DNA of 10,571 nucleotides from Patescibacteria group bacterium (GTDB lineage: Bacteria; Patescibacteriota; UBA1384; CAILIB01): positions 1 through 10,571 of the forward strand of contig JALHQF010000013.1 in NCBI GenBank assembly GCA_022842085.1, in the 5' to 3' direction. This document shows, piece after piece, positions 1 through 9,371 of this stretch. Each line of letters starts with the position of its first letter. Within the stretch, counting starts at the first letter, position 1. The notes below the pieces were generated by a model, which saw only the letters and a program-made list of their open reading frames with translations, ran no database searches and was not told the origin of the DNA. The position numbers and the translations under genes were made by a program.

Positions 1-1
1 A

Positions 2-244
2 CTCGCTACGGGTACACCTGTTGTCGCGTTTGGTAGGGGCGGAGTTACGGAATCAGTGCGAGATGGTGAGCATGGTGTGCACTTTCCCGAGCAGTCGGTT
101 TCCTCTGTGCTTGCGGCGCTTGATGAGCTAGAGAGCCGCTCATTTGATCCACAGGCACTCCGAGCTCGTGCCGAGGAGTTTGCCCCTGAGGTATTTGACG
201 GTCGTATTCGCGCGTTTCTTGCCGCCCAGGTCTGTTCGCTATGA
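2..244 (+). CDS. Family 4 glycosyltransferase, C-terminal fragment (WbaZ-like)
   Basis: This is the last 80 codons of a gene that begins before the window; the frame is open from position 2 to the TGA at 242-244. The residues read LATGTPVVAFGRGGVTESV followed by RDGEHGVHFPEQSV, the loop-and-helix signature of the nucleotide-sugar-binding C-terminal lobe of GT-B, family GT4 enzymes. The later FDPQALRARAEEFAPEVFDGRIRAFL resembles the end of WbaZ/mannosyltransferase-type proteins. Such enzymes move a sugar from a nucleotide donor to a lipid or glycan acceptor at the cytoplasmic face of the membrane, for surface polysaccharide synthesis. Donor and acceptor cannot be read from this fragment. A GTG at 56 could serve as a start only if the gene were truncated, which is unlikely because the motif continues upstream of it. 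The stop overlaps the next start as ATGA. Confidence 0.85.
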   Translation, partial: LATGTPVVAFGRGGVTESVRDGEHGVHFPEQSVSSVLAALDELESRSFDPQALRARAEEFAPEVFDGRIRAFLAAQVCSL

Positions 245-546
245 GCTGGCTACCGGTAGCGCTCAACACCAAAGAGCTCAAGGAGGCTCTTGAGGTGGCG
301 GTACCAGGGCTCACCTACCGTGCGATGTTTGGTGGTTTCGCGGTGTACGCGAATGGCACAGTGGTGGCAGGTATTACCGACCAGGGGTACATGCTGAAAG
401 CAAGTATTTCAGGTATCGAGGAGGTGCTGAGCTTTCCCGACGCACGCGCCTGGCAGTACCGTCCAGATGCTCCAGTGAGTAAGCAGTACGTGGTGGTGCG
501 GCCGGAAGACGCGTACCGTTGGCTACGGGAGCGCCTCGACAGCTAG
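241..546 (+). CDS. TfoX N-terminal domain protein
   Basis: This 101-residue protein matches the TfoX-N family in length and pattern. RAMFGGF lies at residues 27-33, followed by VYANGTVVAGITDQGYMLKA, the typical MFGG..(I/V)Y.(D/N)G.....I.....L.LK run, and it ends in a short acidic/aromatic helix (PEDAYRWLRERL). Full-length TfoX/Sxy proteins are competence regulators in Gammaproteobacteria. Stand-alone N-domains like this one are common in many bacteria and their role is not established, so no competence function should be assumed. The ATG at 241 overlaps the glycosyltransferase stop by four bases (ATGA), which suggests translational coupling and shared transcription. The gene is followed by a 36-nt gap before gyrB. 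No Shine-Dalgarno is visible. Family call is fairly sure; function is unknown. Confidence 0.8.
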   Translation: MSWLPVALNTKELKEALEVAVPGLTYRAMFGGFAVYANGTVVAGITDQGYMLKASISGIEEVLSFPDARAWQYRPDAPVSKQYVVVRPEDAYRWLRERLDS

Positions 547-570
547 GCCACCTTCCGGCAAGATAGATAG

Positions 571-2630
<2,060 letters not shown>

Positions 2631-2631
<1 letters not shown>

Positions 2632-3437
2632 TGCGACTCACGGTTCTCTCGCTGAATATGTGGGGGGGTAGGGCGCCGCAATCGCCCATGGAGTTTGTGA
2701 ACGCACAGGCAAAAGAAGTTGATGTGTTCTGCTTGCAAGAAACCGTTGTGAATCAATCAGGTGAGCACAAAGAGCTTATTGAAGACTGGAACGGTGCAAA
2801 GATCTCAAGCAACATGCTTGCAGAGTTAGCGCCTGCTCTGGAGACTCACATCGCGCTCTTTGTACCCCTCTGCATCGATGTGCACAACGTAAAAAACAGC
2901 CACTACGGGCTGACAATGCTCGTACGTCGAGAACTACGGGTAGCTGCAACGGGTGCTGAGTACTTCCAGGGCAGTCCTTCGGTTTTTAATCCAACCATGG
3001 GTCTTCCGGACGAGGATCACGCACGAGCACTTCAATGGGTAACGCTACGAAGTAGCGATACCTCATCCATTAGCATCATAAACCTTCACGGCATTTGGCG
3101 TCCTGGCAATCAGGGGAAGGCAGACACGCCTGAGCGTATCGCACAGTCTGAGGCGGTTCTTGCCGCCGCCGCAAGCCTTGGTGATCAGGTTATTATTGCC
3201 GGTGATTTCAACCTCTTGCCCGATACTACGTCTCTGCAGATGATTCGCAATTCGGGCTTTGTTGATCACCATGCGCTTGCAGGGATGCCGAACACCAGGA
3301 CCTCGCTCTACACGAAAGAGCTCCCGTATGCAGATTATATCTTCACTTCTCCAAAGCTACGCGCGGAGGGGTTTGAAGTACTTCCTGATGTAGTATCCGA
3401 TCACAGCCCGCTCAAGATTCACGTGACGACACCATAA
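2631..3437 (+). CDS. Endonuclease/exonuclease/phosphatase (EEP) family protein in the gyrase operon
   Basis: This 268-aa protein has the full set of EEP-fold active-site motifs: N9 in LSLNMWGG, E37 in FCLQET, N151/H153 in INLHGIW, D192/N194 in GDFNLLPD, D235 in YADYIF and D257/H258 in SDHSPL. EEP enzymes are Mg-dependent phosphodiesterases with many substrates, including abasic DNA (ExoIII/APE1), 5'-tyrosyl-DNA (TDP2), sphingomyelin and inositol phosphates. No signal peptide or membrane segment is visible, so it should be cytoplasmic. The ATG overlaps the gyrB stop (TAATG) and the stop lies one base before gyrA, so coupled translation with gyrase is likely. Hand counts of five 60-base lines give about 48% GC, against about 58% in six sampled gyrase lines. 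The substrate is not known; a link to gyrase-DNA adducts is inference from position only. Confidence 0.88.
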
Positions 3438-3438
3438 T

Positions 3439-5925
3439 ATGGAAGACCAGCTCACACCCGAAACCACCGACACCGCGCAGAACATCCAGCCGCGCGACTT
3501 GGTAACCGAAATGCAGCAGTCCTACTTGGACTACGCAATGTCGGTGATCGTATCTCGTGCACTTCCCGATGCGCGTGACGGCCTCAAGCCAGTTGCTCGC
3601 CGCATCCTCTACGTAATGGGAGAGCGCGGTCTGCGTTCTGGTTCCAAGTTCAACAAGTCTGCCCAGATTGTGGGTCAGGTGATGGGTGACTACCACCCAC
3701 ACGGTGACGCAGCTATCTACGACGCGATGGTGCGCCTGGCGCAGTGGTTCTCGCTCCGTGAACCGCTCGTAGACGGTCAGGGAAACTTTGGCTCCATGGA
3801 CGGAGACTCAGCGGCTGCCTCTCGGTACACCGAGGCCCGCATGACAAAGCTCTCAGATGAGCTCTTGGCAGACCTGGACCGTGAAACCGTGCCAATGGTG
3901 CCCAACTATACGGGTACCCTCGTTGAGCCAGCGGTACTGCCAACCAAGGTGCCAAACCTGCTCCTCAACGGTGGTGTGGGTATTGCTGTGGGAATGGCTA
4001 CCAACATCCCGCCGCACAACCTCGGCGAGTTGTGTGATGGCGTAGTAGCCCTCATCGACAAGCCCGAGAGTACGGTTGAGGATCTCATCGAGTATATTCC
4101 AGCGCCAGACTTCCCAACTGGTGCTACGGTGTACGCCGGCCAGGGCCTGCGTGATGCCTACCTCACGGGACGGGGCAAGATTGTCATGCGCGGCGTGGCG
4201 GAGGTTGAAGAGCGTAAGGGCGGATTCCGTATCGTGATCACCGAGCTGCCATACCAGGTAAACAAGGCAGAGCTGGTTTCTAAGATTGCCGACTTGGTGA
4301 AAGATAAGAAGATTGATGGTGTTACCGACGTACGCGACGAGTCTAACCGTTTGGGAATTCGGGTGGTGGTAGAGCTGAAGGCCTCGAGCTACCCAAAGAA
4401 GGTGCTCAATCGGCTGTACGACCTCACGCCGCTGCAGAGCGCGTTCCACGTCAACATGCTCGCCCTCGTGAACGAGGTAGAGCCACGTATCCTTACCCTC
4501 AAAGAGGCGCTCGAAGAGTTCATCAAGCACCGTCAGGTGGTGGTGCGTCGTCGTGCCGAGTACGACCTGCGTAAAGCCAAGGAACGTGCCCATATTCTAG
4601 AAGGTCTCCTCAAGGCGCTGGATGCGATTGATGAGGTGGTGAAGCTGATTCGCGCGTCAAAGACGCGTGATGAGGCCCGCCAAGGCCTCATGGCCAAGTT
4701 TGCCCTCTCGGAGCTACAGGCAAACGCCATCTTGGATATGCGCCTGGCTACACTGGTGGGCCTCGAGCGCGATCGCCTGCAAGCAGAGTATGACGAGAAA
4801 CTGCGCCTCATCGCCGAGCTGGAAGCCCTTTTGGCTGACGAGCTGAAGATTCTTGCCGTAGTTCGCACTGAGACGCTTGAGATTAAGGAGAAGTACCCAT
4901 CCGAGCGTCGTACCAAGATTATTCCAGGAGAGCTTGGCGAGTTCCGCGCCGAAGACCTCATTCCGGATGAGGAGGTGATCGTTTCCTTCACTAAGACGGG
5001 GTACGTCAAGCGTGTGCCGCGTGATGCCTACCGTAGCCAGAACCGTGGTGGCAAGGGAGTAACTGGCCAGAGCCTAAAGGAAGACGATGAAGTGGCATTC
5101 CTCCTCAATGCACGTACGCACGACCAGCTCTTCCTCTTCACAGACAGTGGAAAGCTCTTCGTGACGCCAGTATATGAAGTGCCAGCGGCTCAGCGCCAAG
5201 CCAAGGGTACGCCGGTAGTGAACATTGCCCAGATCATGCCGAGTGACCGCGTAACGGCCGTGCTTGCGCTTACAAAGCAACAGGTAAAAACCGGTGGATA
5301 CTTTGTTATGGGTACCACCGACGGCACGATTAAGAAGACCGAAGTTGCTGCATATGCCAACGTGCGCAAGAACGGCATTATTGCCATCAATCTTGCTAAG
5401 GGCAACGAGCTACACTGGGTACGCCAGACTACCGGGAAAGACTCCGTGCTCATGGTGAGCCGTGCCGGGCAAGCGATCCTCTTTAAGGAAGAAGATGTGC
5501 GTCCAACTGGCCGTTCTGCCTCTGGTGTGCGCGGCATGAAGCTCAAGCCGGATGACGTGGTGGTCTCGATGGATACCCTCACGGCCCAGCAGCTGAAGTC
5601 TGATGATGTGCTCACCGTGTTTGCCAAGGGCTTTGGAAAGCGCACGAGCCTTACCCAGTTTGATAGCCAGAACCGTGGTGGCATGGGGGTAAAGGTTGGC
5701 GACGTGACGCCTCGTACCGGCCCAGTAGCGCATGCTTCCGTTGTACCTGCCGGTGCGCCAGGGGAGCTTATGCTCATGTCATCGGGTGGTGTAACGCTCA
5801 AAACACCGCTGAAGGACGTAAAGCAGCTCGGGCGCGTGACTCAGGGCGTAACGCTCATGAAGATGTCGGGCGATGATCAAGTGGTGAGCGTGGCGGTGCT
5901 TGGGGAAGAGGAGAAAGGGGAATAA
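3439..5925 (+). CDS. gyrA: DNA gyrase subunit A
   Basis: GyrA is the breakage-reunion subunit of gyrase. The 828-aa product has the [14 protein letters not shown] start of the winged-helix domain, the HPHGD motif, and the catalytic tyrosine Y130 in SRYTEARMT, which forms the 5'-phosphotyrosyl link. The tower and coiled-coil regions follow. The C-terminal beta-pinwheel carries the GyrA box QNRGGKG at residues 534-540, needed for DNA wrapping, and a second, altered box QNRGGMG at 744-750. The box identifies gyrase rather than topoisomerase IV ParC. In the quinolone-determining region the run is [10 protein letters not shown], so A91 stands where E. coli has Ser83; D95 matches Asp87. ATG 3439 is one base after the EEP stop, with no Shine-Dalgarno. 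The protein ends GEEEKGE, a short acidic tail. Confidence 0.97.
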   Translation: MEDQLTPETTDTAQNIQPRDLVTEMQQSYLDYAMSVIVSRALPDARDGLKPVARRILYVMGERGLRSGSKFNKSAQIVGQVMGDYHPHGDAAIYDAMVRLAQWFSLREPLVDGQGNFGSMDGDSAAASRYTEARMTKLSDELLADLDRETVPMVPNYTGTLVEPAVLPTKVPNLLLNGGVGIAVGMATNIPPHNLGELCDGVVALIDKPESTVEDLIEYIPAPDFPTGATVYAGQGLRDAYLTGRGKIVMRGVAEVEERKGGFRIVITELPYQVNKAELVSKIADLVKDKKIDGVTDVRDESNRLGIRVVVELKASSYPKKVLNRLYDLTPLQSAFHVNMLALVNEVEPRILTLKEALEEFIKHRQVVVRRRAEYDLRKAKERAHILEGLLKALDAIDEVVKLIRASKTRDEARQGLMAKFALSELQANAILDMRLATLVGLERDRLQAEYDEKLRLIAELEALLADELKILAVVRTETLEIKEKYPSERRTKIIPGELGEFRAEDLIPDEEVIVSFTKTGYVKRVPRDAYRSQNRGGKGVTGQSLKEDDEVAFLLNARTHDQLFLFTDSGKLFVTPVYEVPAAQRQAKGTPVVNIAQIMPSDRVTAVLALTKQQVKTGGYFVMGTTDGTIKKTEVAAYANVRKNGIIAINLAKGNELHWVRQTTGKDSVLMVSRAGQAILFKEEDVRPTGRSASGVRGMKLKPDDVVVSMDTLTAQQLKSDDVLTVFAKGFGKRTSLTQFDSQNRGGMGVKVGDVTPRTGPVAHASVVPAGAPGELMLMSSGGVTLKTPLKDVKQLGRVTQGVTLMKMSGDDQVVSVAVLGEEEKGE
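5034..5053 (+). repeat. Direct repeat copy 1, GyrA box of first pinwheel region
   Basis: The 20 bases tagccagaaccgtggtggca are identical to those at 5664-5683, 630 bases (210 codons) downstream in the same frame. They encode the SQNRGG core of the canonical GyrA box. Confidence 0.9.
5664..5683 (+). repeat. Direct repeat copy 2, second GyrA-box-like motif
   Basis: This is the exact 20-base match to 5034-5053. The next base differs (T instead of A), which changes the box lysine to methionine (QNRGGMG). The two copies lie in different blades of the GyrA pinwheel. Confidence 0.9.
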
Positions 5926-5928
5926 GGC

Positions 5929-5957
5929 TTGGGTGAACCAGATAAACCTGGTATAGT
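5929..5957 (+). promoter_or_regulatory. Extended -10 promoter for infB
   Basis: TATAGT at 5952-5957 matches five of six bases of the sigma-70 -10 consensus and is preceded by TGG (TGn, extended -10). TTGGGT at 5929-5934 lies exactly 17 nt upstream as a weak -35. A start 7 nt past the -10 would be near 5964, two bases before the infB ATG at 5966, implying a leaderless mRNA. The whole site fits in the 40-nt gap after gyrA. Confidence 0.55.
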
Positions 5958-5965
5958 CCCTACGC

Positions 5966-7738
5966 ATGCCAGAACCAATCACCCTTCCAGACGTCCTTTC
6001 CGTACAAGAGCTTGCCGATGCCCTCAAGGTGCCGGTAGTTGGCGTAATCGGAAAGCTCATCGGGTTTGGCGTGGTTGCCACGATCAACCAAGACATTGAT
6101 TTTGACACCGCCTCCATCGTGGCGGATGACTACGGTATCCAGGTAAAGCGCGAGGCAAGCCGCAACACCGCTGTGAAGCAGGCAGACCTTGTTGATGCCT
6201 CTGTAGAAACTGCCACCCGCGCTCCCGTAGTCACCATCATGGGGCACGTAGACCACGGCAAGACATCGCTGCTTGATGCAATTCGTTCTACCAACGTTGC
6301 CGCTAAAGAATCCGGGGGTATTACCCAGCACATCTCTTCCTACCAGGTGCAGGTAGCACCAAAAGCAGGTGGTGAGGCACGTACCCTCACCTTCCTCGAC
6401 ACGCCAGGACACTCGGCGTTTGAAGCCATGCGTCGCCACGGTGCACGCATTACCGACCTCGTGGTGCTCGCCGTAGCAGCGGATGACGGCGTGAAGCCAC
6501 AGACCATTGAGGCAATTAAGCACGCACGCCAGATGAACGTGCCAATTTTGGTAGCGCTCACCAAGATCGATAAGCCAGATGCCAACCCAGATGTTGCCAA
6601 GGCAAGCCTCGCCGAGCACGACCTTGCGCCAGAAGAGTGGGGCGGTAAAACGGTTGTTGTACCGGTTTCGAGCAAGACCAAGGAAGGTCTTCCGGAGCTT
6701 CTCGAAATGATCCTCCTCGCAACCGACCTGCGCGAACTGGTAGCCAACCCAGACGTACCAGCGGTTGGTGTAGTAGTAGAGTCGCACCAACAGCCTGGTG
6801 TGGGTGCGGTGGCAACAGTTCTCGTGCAGAACGGTACGCTTAAGGTGGGTGACTACCTTGCAATTGGTGATGTAGCTGGCCGTGTTCGCACCCTTACCGA
6901 TCACCGGGGCGAGCGCATCGAGTCCGCTGGTGCTTCTGTGCCAGTAGAGGTATCCGGCCTCTCGGCTGTACCTGGCTTTGGAGAGCAGCTCTCTGTTTAC
7001 GCTTCAGAGCGCGACGCGCGTGATGCCGCCAAACGGTTCCTCCGCAAATCCACGGCGAAGCGCGCTGTTGCCAAAGATCTCGCCCTTGGTGGGGGAAGCG
7101 CGCGTGAAGGCGACCTCACCATCCTCAACGTCGTACTGCGTGCCGACACGAACGGATCGCTTGAGGCACTCAAGGAAGGGCTCCTCCGCTTCCGCAACTC
7201 TGATGTAGAGGTACGTATTGTTGCTGAGGGGATTGGCGATGTTACCGAAGGCGATATCACCATGGCCAAAACCGCTAACGCACCGGTCATTGGCTTCCAC
7301 ACCCGGTTGCCGGCGGCGGTGAAGTCGCTCGCCGACCAGGAAAAGGTGCAGGTGCTGCTCTTTACGGTGATCTACGAGCTCTTCGATACCGTTCGCGATA
7401 CCCTTGCCGGGCTCATGCCGGAAATTGAGATCGAAGACGAGAAGGCGCAGCTCACGGTACTTGCTCGCTTCCGTGATAACCGCAAGCGAGTTGTGTGTGG
7501 TGGCCGGGTTGAGAGCGGCAGTGTTCTGCCGAAGCTGTCGGTGAAGGTGCTGCGCAAGGGCGAAGAGGTGAACCGCGGTCGACTCGTTACCCTTCGTCAG
7601 GGCAAACAAGAGACACGGCAGGTGAATGCTGGCAGTGAGTGCGGACTCGAGCTTGACCTTCGTGGAAGCGAGCTTGAGGTGCGTGACATGCTCGTCTTCT
7701 TCGAGACGTCGCGACAGCGCAAAGAGCTTAGCCTCTAA
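5966..7738 (+). CDS. infB: Translation initiation factor IF-2
   Basis: IF-2 is the GTPase that brings initiator fMet-tRNA to the 30S subunit and helps 50S joining. Residues about 8-57 ([20 protein letters not shown] and onward) form one IF2-N-like module. The G domain follows at once with G1 GHVDHGKT (93-100), G2 GGITQHI (117-123), G3 DTPGH (145-149), G4 TKID (199-202) and G5 SSKTKEG. Domains II to IV are present up to the end, including DTNGSLEAL and the final beta-barrel with [15 protein letters not shown]. At 590 aa it lacks the long, low-complexity N-terminal region of E. coli IF-2, as is usual in reduced genomes. The G4 asparagine is replaced by threonine. ATG 5966 directly follows a strong -10 element and has no Shine-Dalgarno, so a leaderless start is likely. 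Confidence 0.97.
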   Translation: MPEPITLPDVLSVQELADALKVPVVGVIGKLIGFGVVATINQDIDFDTASIVADDYGIQVKREASRNTAVKQADLVDASVETATRAPVVTIMGHVDHGKTSLLDAIRSTNVAAKESGGITQHISSYQVQVAPKAGGEARTLTFLDTPGHSAFEAMRRHGARITDLVVLAVAADDGVKPQTIEAIKHARQMNVPILVALTKIDKPDANPDVAKASLAEHDLAPEEWGGKTVVVPVSSKTKEGLPELLEMILLATDLRELVANPDVPAVGVVVESHQQPGVGAVATVLVQNGTLKVGDYLAIGDVAGRVRTLTDHRGERIESAGASVPVEVSGLSAVPGFGEQLSVYASERDARDAAKRFLRKSTAKRAVAKDLALGGGSAREGDLTILNVVLRADTNGSLEALKEGLLRFRNSDVEVRIVAEGIGDVTEGDITMAKTANAPVIGFHTRLPAAVKSLADQEKVQVLLFTVIYELFDTVRDTLAGLMPEIEIEDEKAQLTVLARFRDNRKRVVCGGRVESGSVLPKLSVKVLRKGEEVNRGRLVTLRQGKQETRQVNAGSECGLELDLRGSELEVRDMLVFFETSRQRKELSL

Positions 7739-7743
7739 CCACC

Positions 7744-8373
7744 ATGGTTACCCGTGACCTCACGCGGTACGTCGAGGCTCGCAAGAAGGAGGGGGTCCGG
7801 CGCAGCGTAGTTGCTGGACTCCTGCGAGGGTCCGGGTGGGCCGAAGGGGACGTGACTGAGGTCTTAAAGGTCGTATACGGGCGTGCGCCTCTGTGGCCCT
7901 ATGTGGCCGCTGGAGTCTTGGTGGTAGCGGTGGCAGGGGTGCTTACCTGGCGCTCGCTTCCTCCTGTAGACCCGCCGGTTGCAACTGAGCTGAGGCCCGA
8001 CACTGCCAGTGCGCTCTACCTGAGTAGGCAGGGCTTTTCCTTTCGCTACCCAGCCAGATTGAGTCAACAAACCTTCGTCGACCGGGTAGAGTTGAGCGAT
8101 GGCGAGGTACTCGTAGCTGAGCTGCGTACCGGTGCCTACCCAAAGGAGCAAAATCCACAGCAGTTCCTGCTGTCTGAGTCAGCTGGACTTGCCGCGCAGG
8201 ATGTCTTGGTAGATGGACTCCCAGGTAAGGCACTGGCACAGGAGAGCCAGGCAGTGCTCCTCGTAGCTCTTCCAGAGCGCTGGCTGCGGGTGACTTTCTA
8301 CGGTGCGCCAAGCCTACAGGCGCTCTCCGAGGCGCAGCAGCAGATTTACACATCACTTAAGCGATCGTCGTAG
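7744..8373 (+). CDS. Single-pass membrane protein of unknown function
   Basis: I do not recognise a named family. The 209 residues divide into three parts. Residues 1-45 are basic and helical (YVEARKKEGVRRSVVAGLL then GWAEGDVTEVL); they resemble the short helix-turn-helix-like 'GW..E.V..AL' module seen at the N-terminus of many Patescibacteria membrane proteins. Residues about 50-69 are a transmembrane helix (LWPYVAAGVLVVAVAGVLTW). Residues 80-209 form a soluble domain with alternating beta pattern, including GFSFRYPARL and a YTSLK end, like small PsbP/lipoprotein-type extracytoplasmic domains. Basic residues before the helix suggest the N-terminus is inside and the C-terminal domain outside. 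No cysteine and no lipobox are present. The ATG lies 5 nt after the infB stop, so it is probably co-transcribed; no functional link to translation is evident. It could also be a wall-binding or sensor protein. Confidence 0.78.
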   Translation: MVTRDLTRYVEARKKEGVRRSVVAGLLRGSGWAEGDVTEVLKVVYGRAPLWPYVAAGVLVVAVAGVLTWRSLPPVDPPVATELRPDTASALYLSRQGFSFRYPARLSQQTFVDRVELSDGEVLVAELRTGAYPKEQNPQQFLLSESAGLAAQDVLVDGLPGKALAQESQAVLLVALPERWLRVTFYGAPSLQALSEAQQQIYTSLKRSS

Positions 8374-8377
8374 GGGG

Positions 8378-8406
8378 TTGTTTCGCGGGCAAAGCTCGGC
8401 TACTAT
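8378..8406 (+). promoter_or_regulatory. Candidate promoter for M23 peptidase-obgE unit
   Basis: TTGTTT at 8378-8383 and TACTAT at 8401-8406 are spaced by exactly 17 nt in the 75-nt gap after the membrane protein gene. The match is 3/6 and 4/6 to sigma-70 consensus. A start near 8413 would leave a leader of about 36 nt before the TTG at 8449. No terminator is seen upstream, so read-through from infB is also possible. Confidence 0.38.
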
Positions 8407-8448
8407 CTCTAGGTATTAACTCAGCGTATTCAACGCACAACGGTTCGC

Positions 8449-9369
8449 TTGCCGCGTCACCTCCGACGCCCGCGACTGAACCCGCGCCGGCTCTCCGTCG
8501 CACTCGGTACCTCTACCCCACGGCTTCTCGCCGGTCTTTCCCTGGTGCTCGTGGGTACGATTGGACTCGCTTGGTCGCTGCTCCTCCGACCTGTGTACGA
8601 CGCAGGTGCAGCTGAGCGCGCTTCGTTTGCGGTAAGCGGTGTGCTCCAACCCGACACACTTACGGCTCAAATCACCGAAACCACCCTTGTTGTGCCGGTG
8701 GTAAACGCAGGCGGCCCGGCTGAGGCAGCTCCTACTGAGGCAACTTCACACGTTGTGGAGGGGGGAGAAACGCTCGTGAGTATTGCGTTGAAGTTTGGCT
8801 TAGCAAACGGGCAGCTCACAGCAGCAAACCCGGGGATTAATCCAAACCTCATCAAGCCTGGGCAGGTGCTTACGATACCCGTGCCAGACCCAACCTACGT
8901 GCCACCAAAGGACCTCTTTGGTGTGGAGGAAACCGCGGTGGCAAGGAGTAAGGCGAACACCGCCAAAACTGTTACCTCAGCCAGTATCGGTTCAAGTTTT
9001 AACCCGGTCTCCCCGATGAACTACCGACAGCGCTCACAGGGCTTTCATAGGTCACACCCAGGGGTAGATTTCGCCGCTCCAGTCGGTACGCCGGTTCGGG
9101 CAGCTGAAACCGGTTGTTTCGCGGTGGTTGACGGTGCAGGTTGGAATGGAGGCTACGGAAAAACCCTCGTACTTACCCACGGAAGCGGCTACAGCACCCG
9201 CTATGCCCACCTTTCTGGATTTGCAGATGTGGCCGAGGTTGGTGTCTGCGTTGAGCGCGGGCAAACCATTGGCTACAACGGCAACACCGGAAGGTCGACG
9301 GGTCCACACCTTCATTTCGAAATTCGCCGTAACGGCGTGGCCATTAACCCGGCAAACTTCGGCTTCTGA
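8449..9369 (+). CDS. Membrane-anchored LysM / M23 family peptidoglycan endopeptidase
   Basis: The product is a cell-wall hydrolase that should cleave peptide cross-bridges outside the membrane. A basic N-terminus (PRHLRRPRLNPRR) precedes a hydrophobic helix at about residues 24-46, which acts as an anchor or uncleaved signal. A LysM glycan-binding domain lies at about 100-145 (HVVEGGETLVSIALKFG, NPNLIKPGQVLTIPV). After a linker, the M23 domain has zinc ligands H203 and D207 in HPGVD, H254 in RYAHLS, and H287/H289 in HLHFEI, so the active site is complete. C223 and C267 could form a disulfide. The start TTG at 8449 was chosen because the frame is closed by a stop at 8410 and later GTG codons fall inside the membrane helix; ATT at 8428 is a remote alternative. 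Role in growth or division is inferred. Its stop lies 2 nt before obgE. Confidence 0.9.
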   Translation: MPRHLRRPRLNPRRLSVALGTSTPRLLAGLSLVLVGTIGLAWSLLLRPVYDAGAAERASFAVSGVLQPDTLTAQITETTLVVPVVNAGGPAEAAPTEATSHVVEGGETLVSIALKFGLANGQLTAANPGINPNLIKPGQVLTIPVPDPTYVPPKDLFGVEETAVARSKANTAKTVTSASIGSSFNPVSPMNYRQRSQGFHRSHPGVDFAAPVGTPVRAAETGCFAVVDGAGWNGGYGKTLVLTHGSGYSTRYAHLSGFADVAEVGVCVERGQTIGYNGNTGRSTGPHLHFEIRRNGVAINPANFGF

Positions 9370-9371
9370 GC

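Noticed and set aside
56..244. Independent 62-aa gene starting at GTG 56
   Set aside because: The conserved glycosyltransferase sequence continues upstream in the same frame to the window edge, so this is the tail of a longer gene.
241..546. Naming the small gene a competence regulator (tfoX/sxy)
   Set aside because: Only the N-terminal domain is present; such stand-alone domains have no proven competence role.
3853..4593. Antisense open frame of 246 codons opposite gyrA
   Set aside because: Same reasons: complementary to a conserved gyrA region, no motif or start signal of its own.
3439..5925. Possibility that the pair encodes topoisomerase IV (parE/parC)
   Set aside because: The A subunit has a canonical GyrA box at residues 534-540 and a full pinwheel domain, which mark gyrase.
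5960..6904. Long antisense open frame (314 codons) opposite the start of infB
   Set aside because: The peptide has no recognisable domain, is rich in Cys, His and Trp as expected of a reverse-strand shadow, and the + strand frame is clearly IF-2. Lack of stops follows from codon use.
8374..8448. Intrinsic terminator between the membrane protein gene and the M23 gene
   Set aside because: No stable GC stem followed by a T run was found in this gap.
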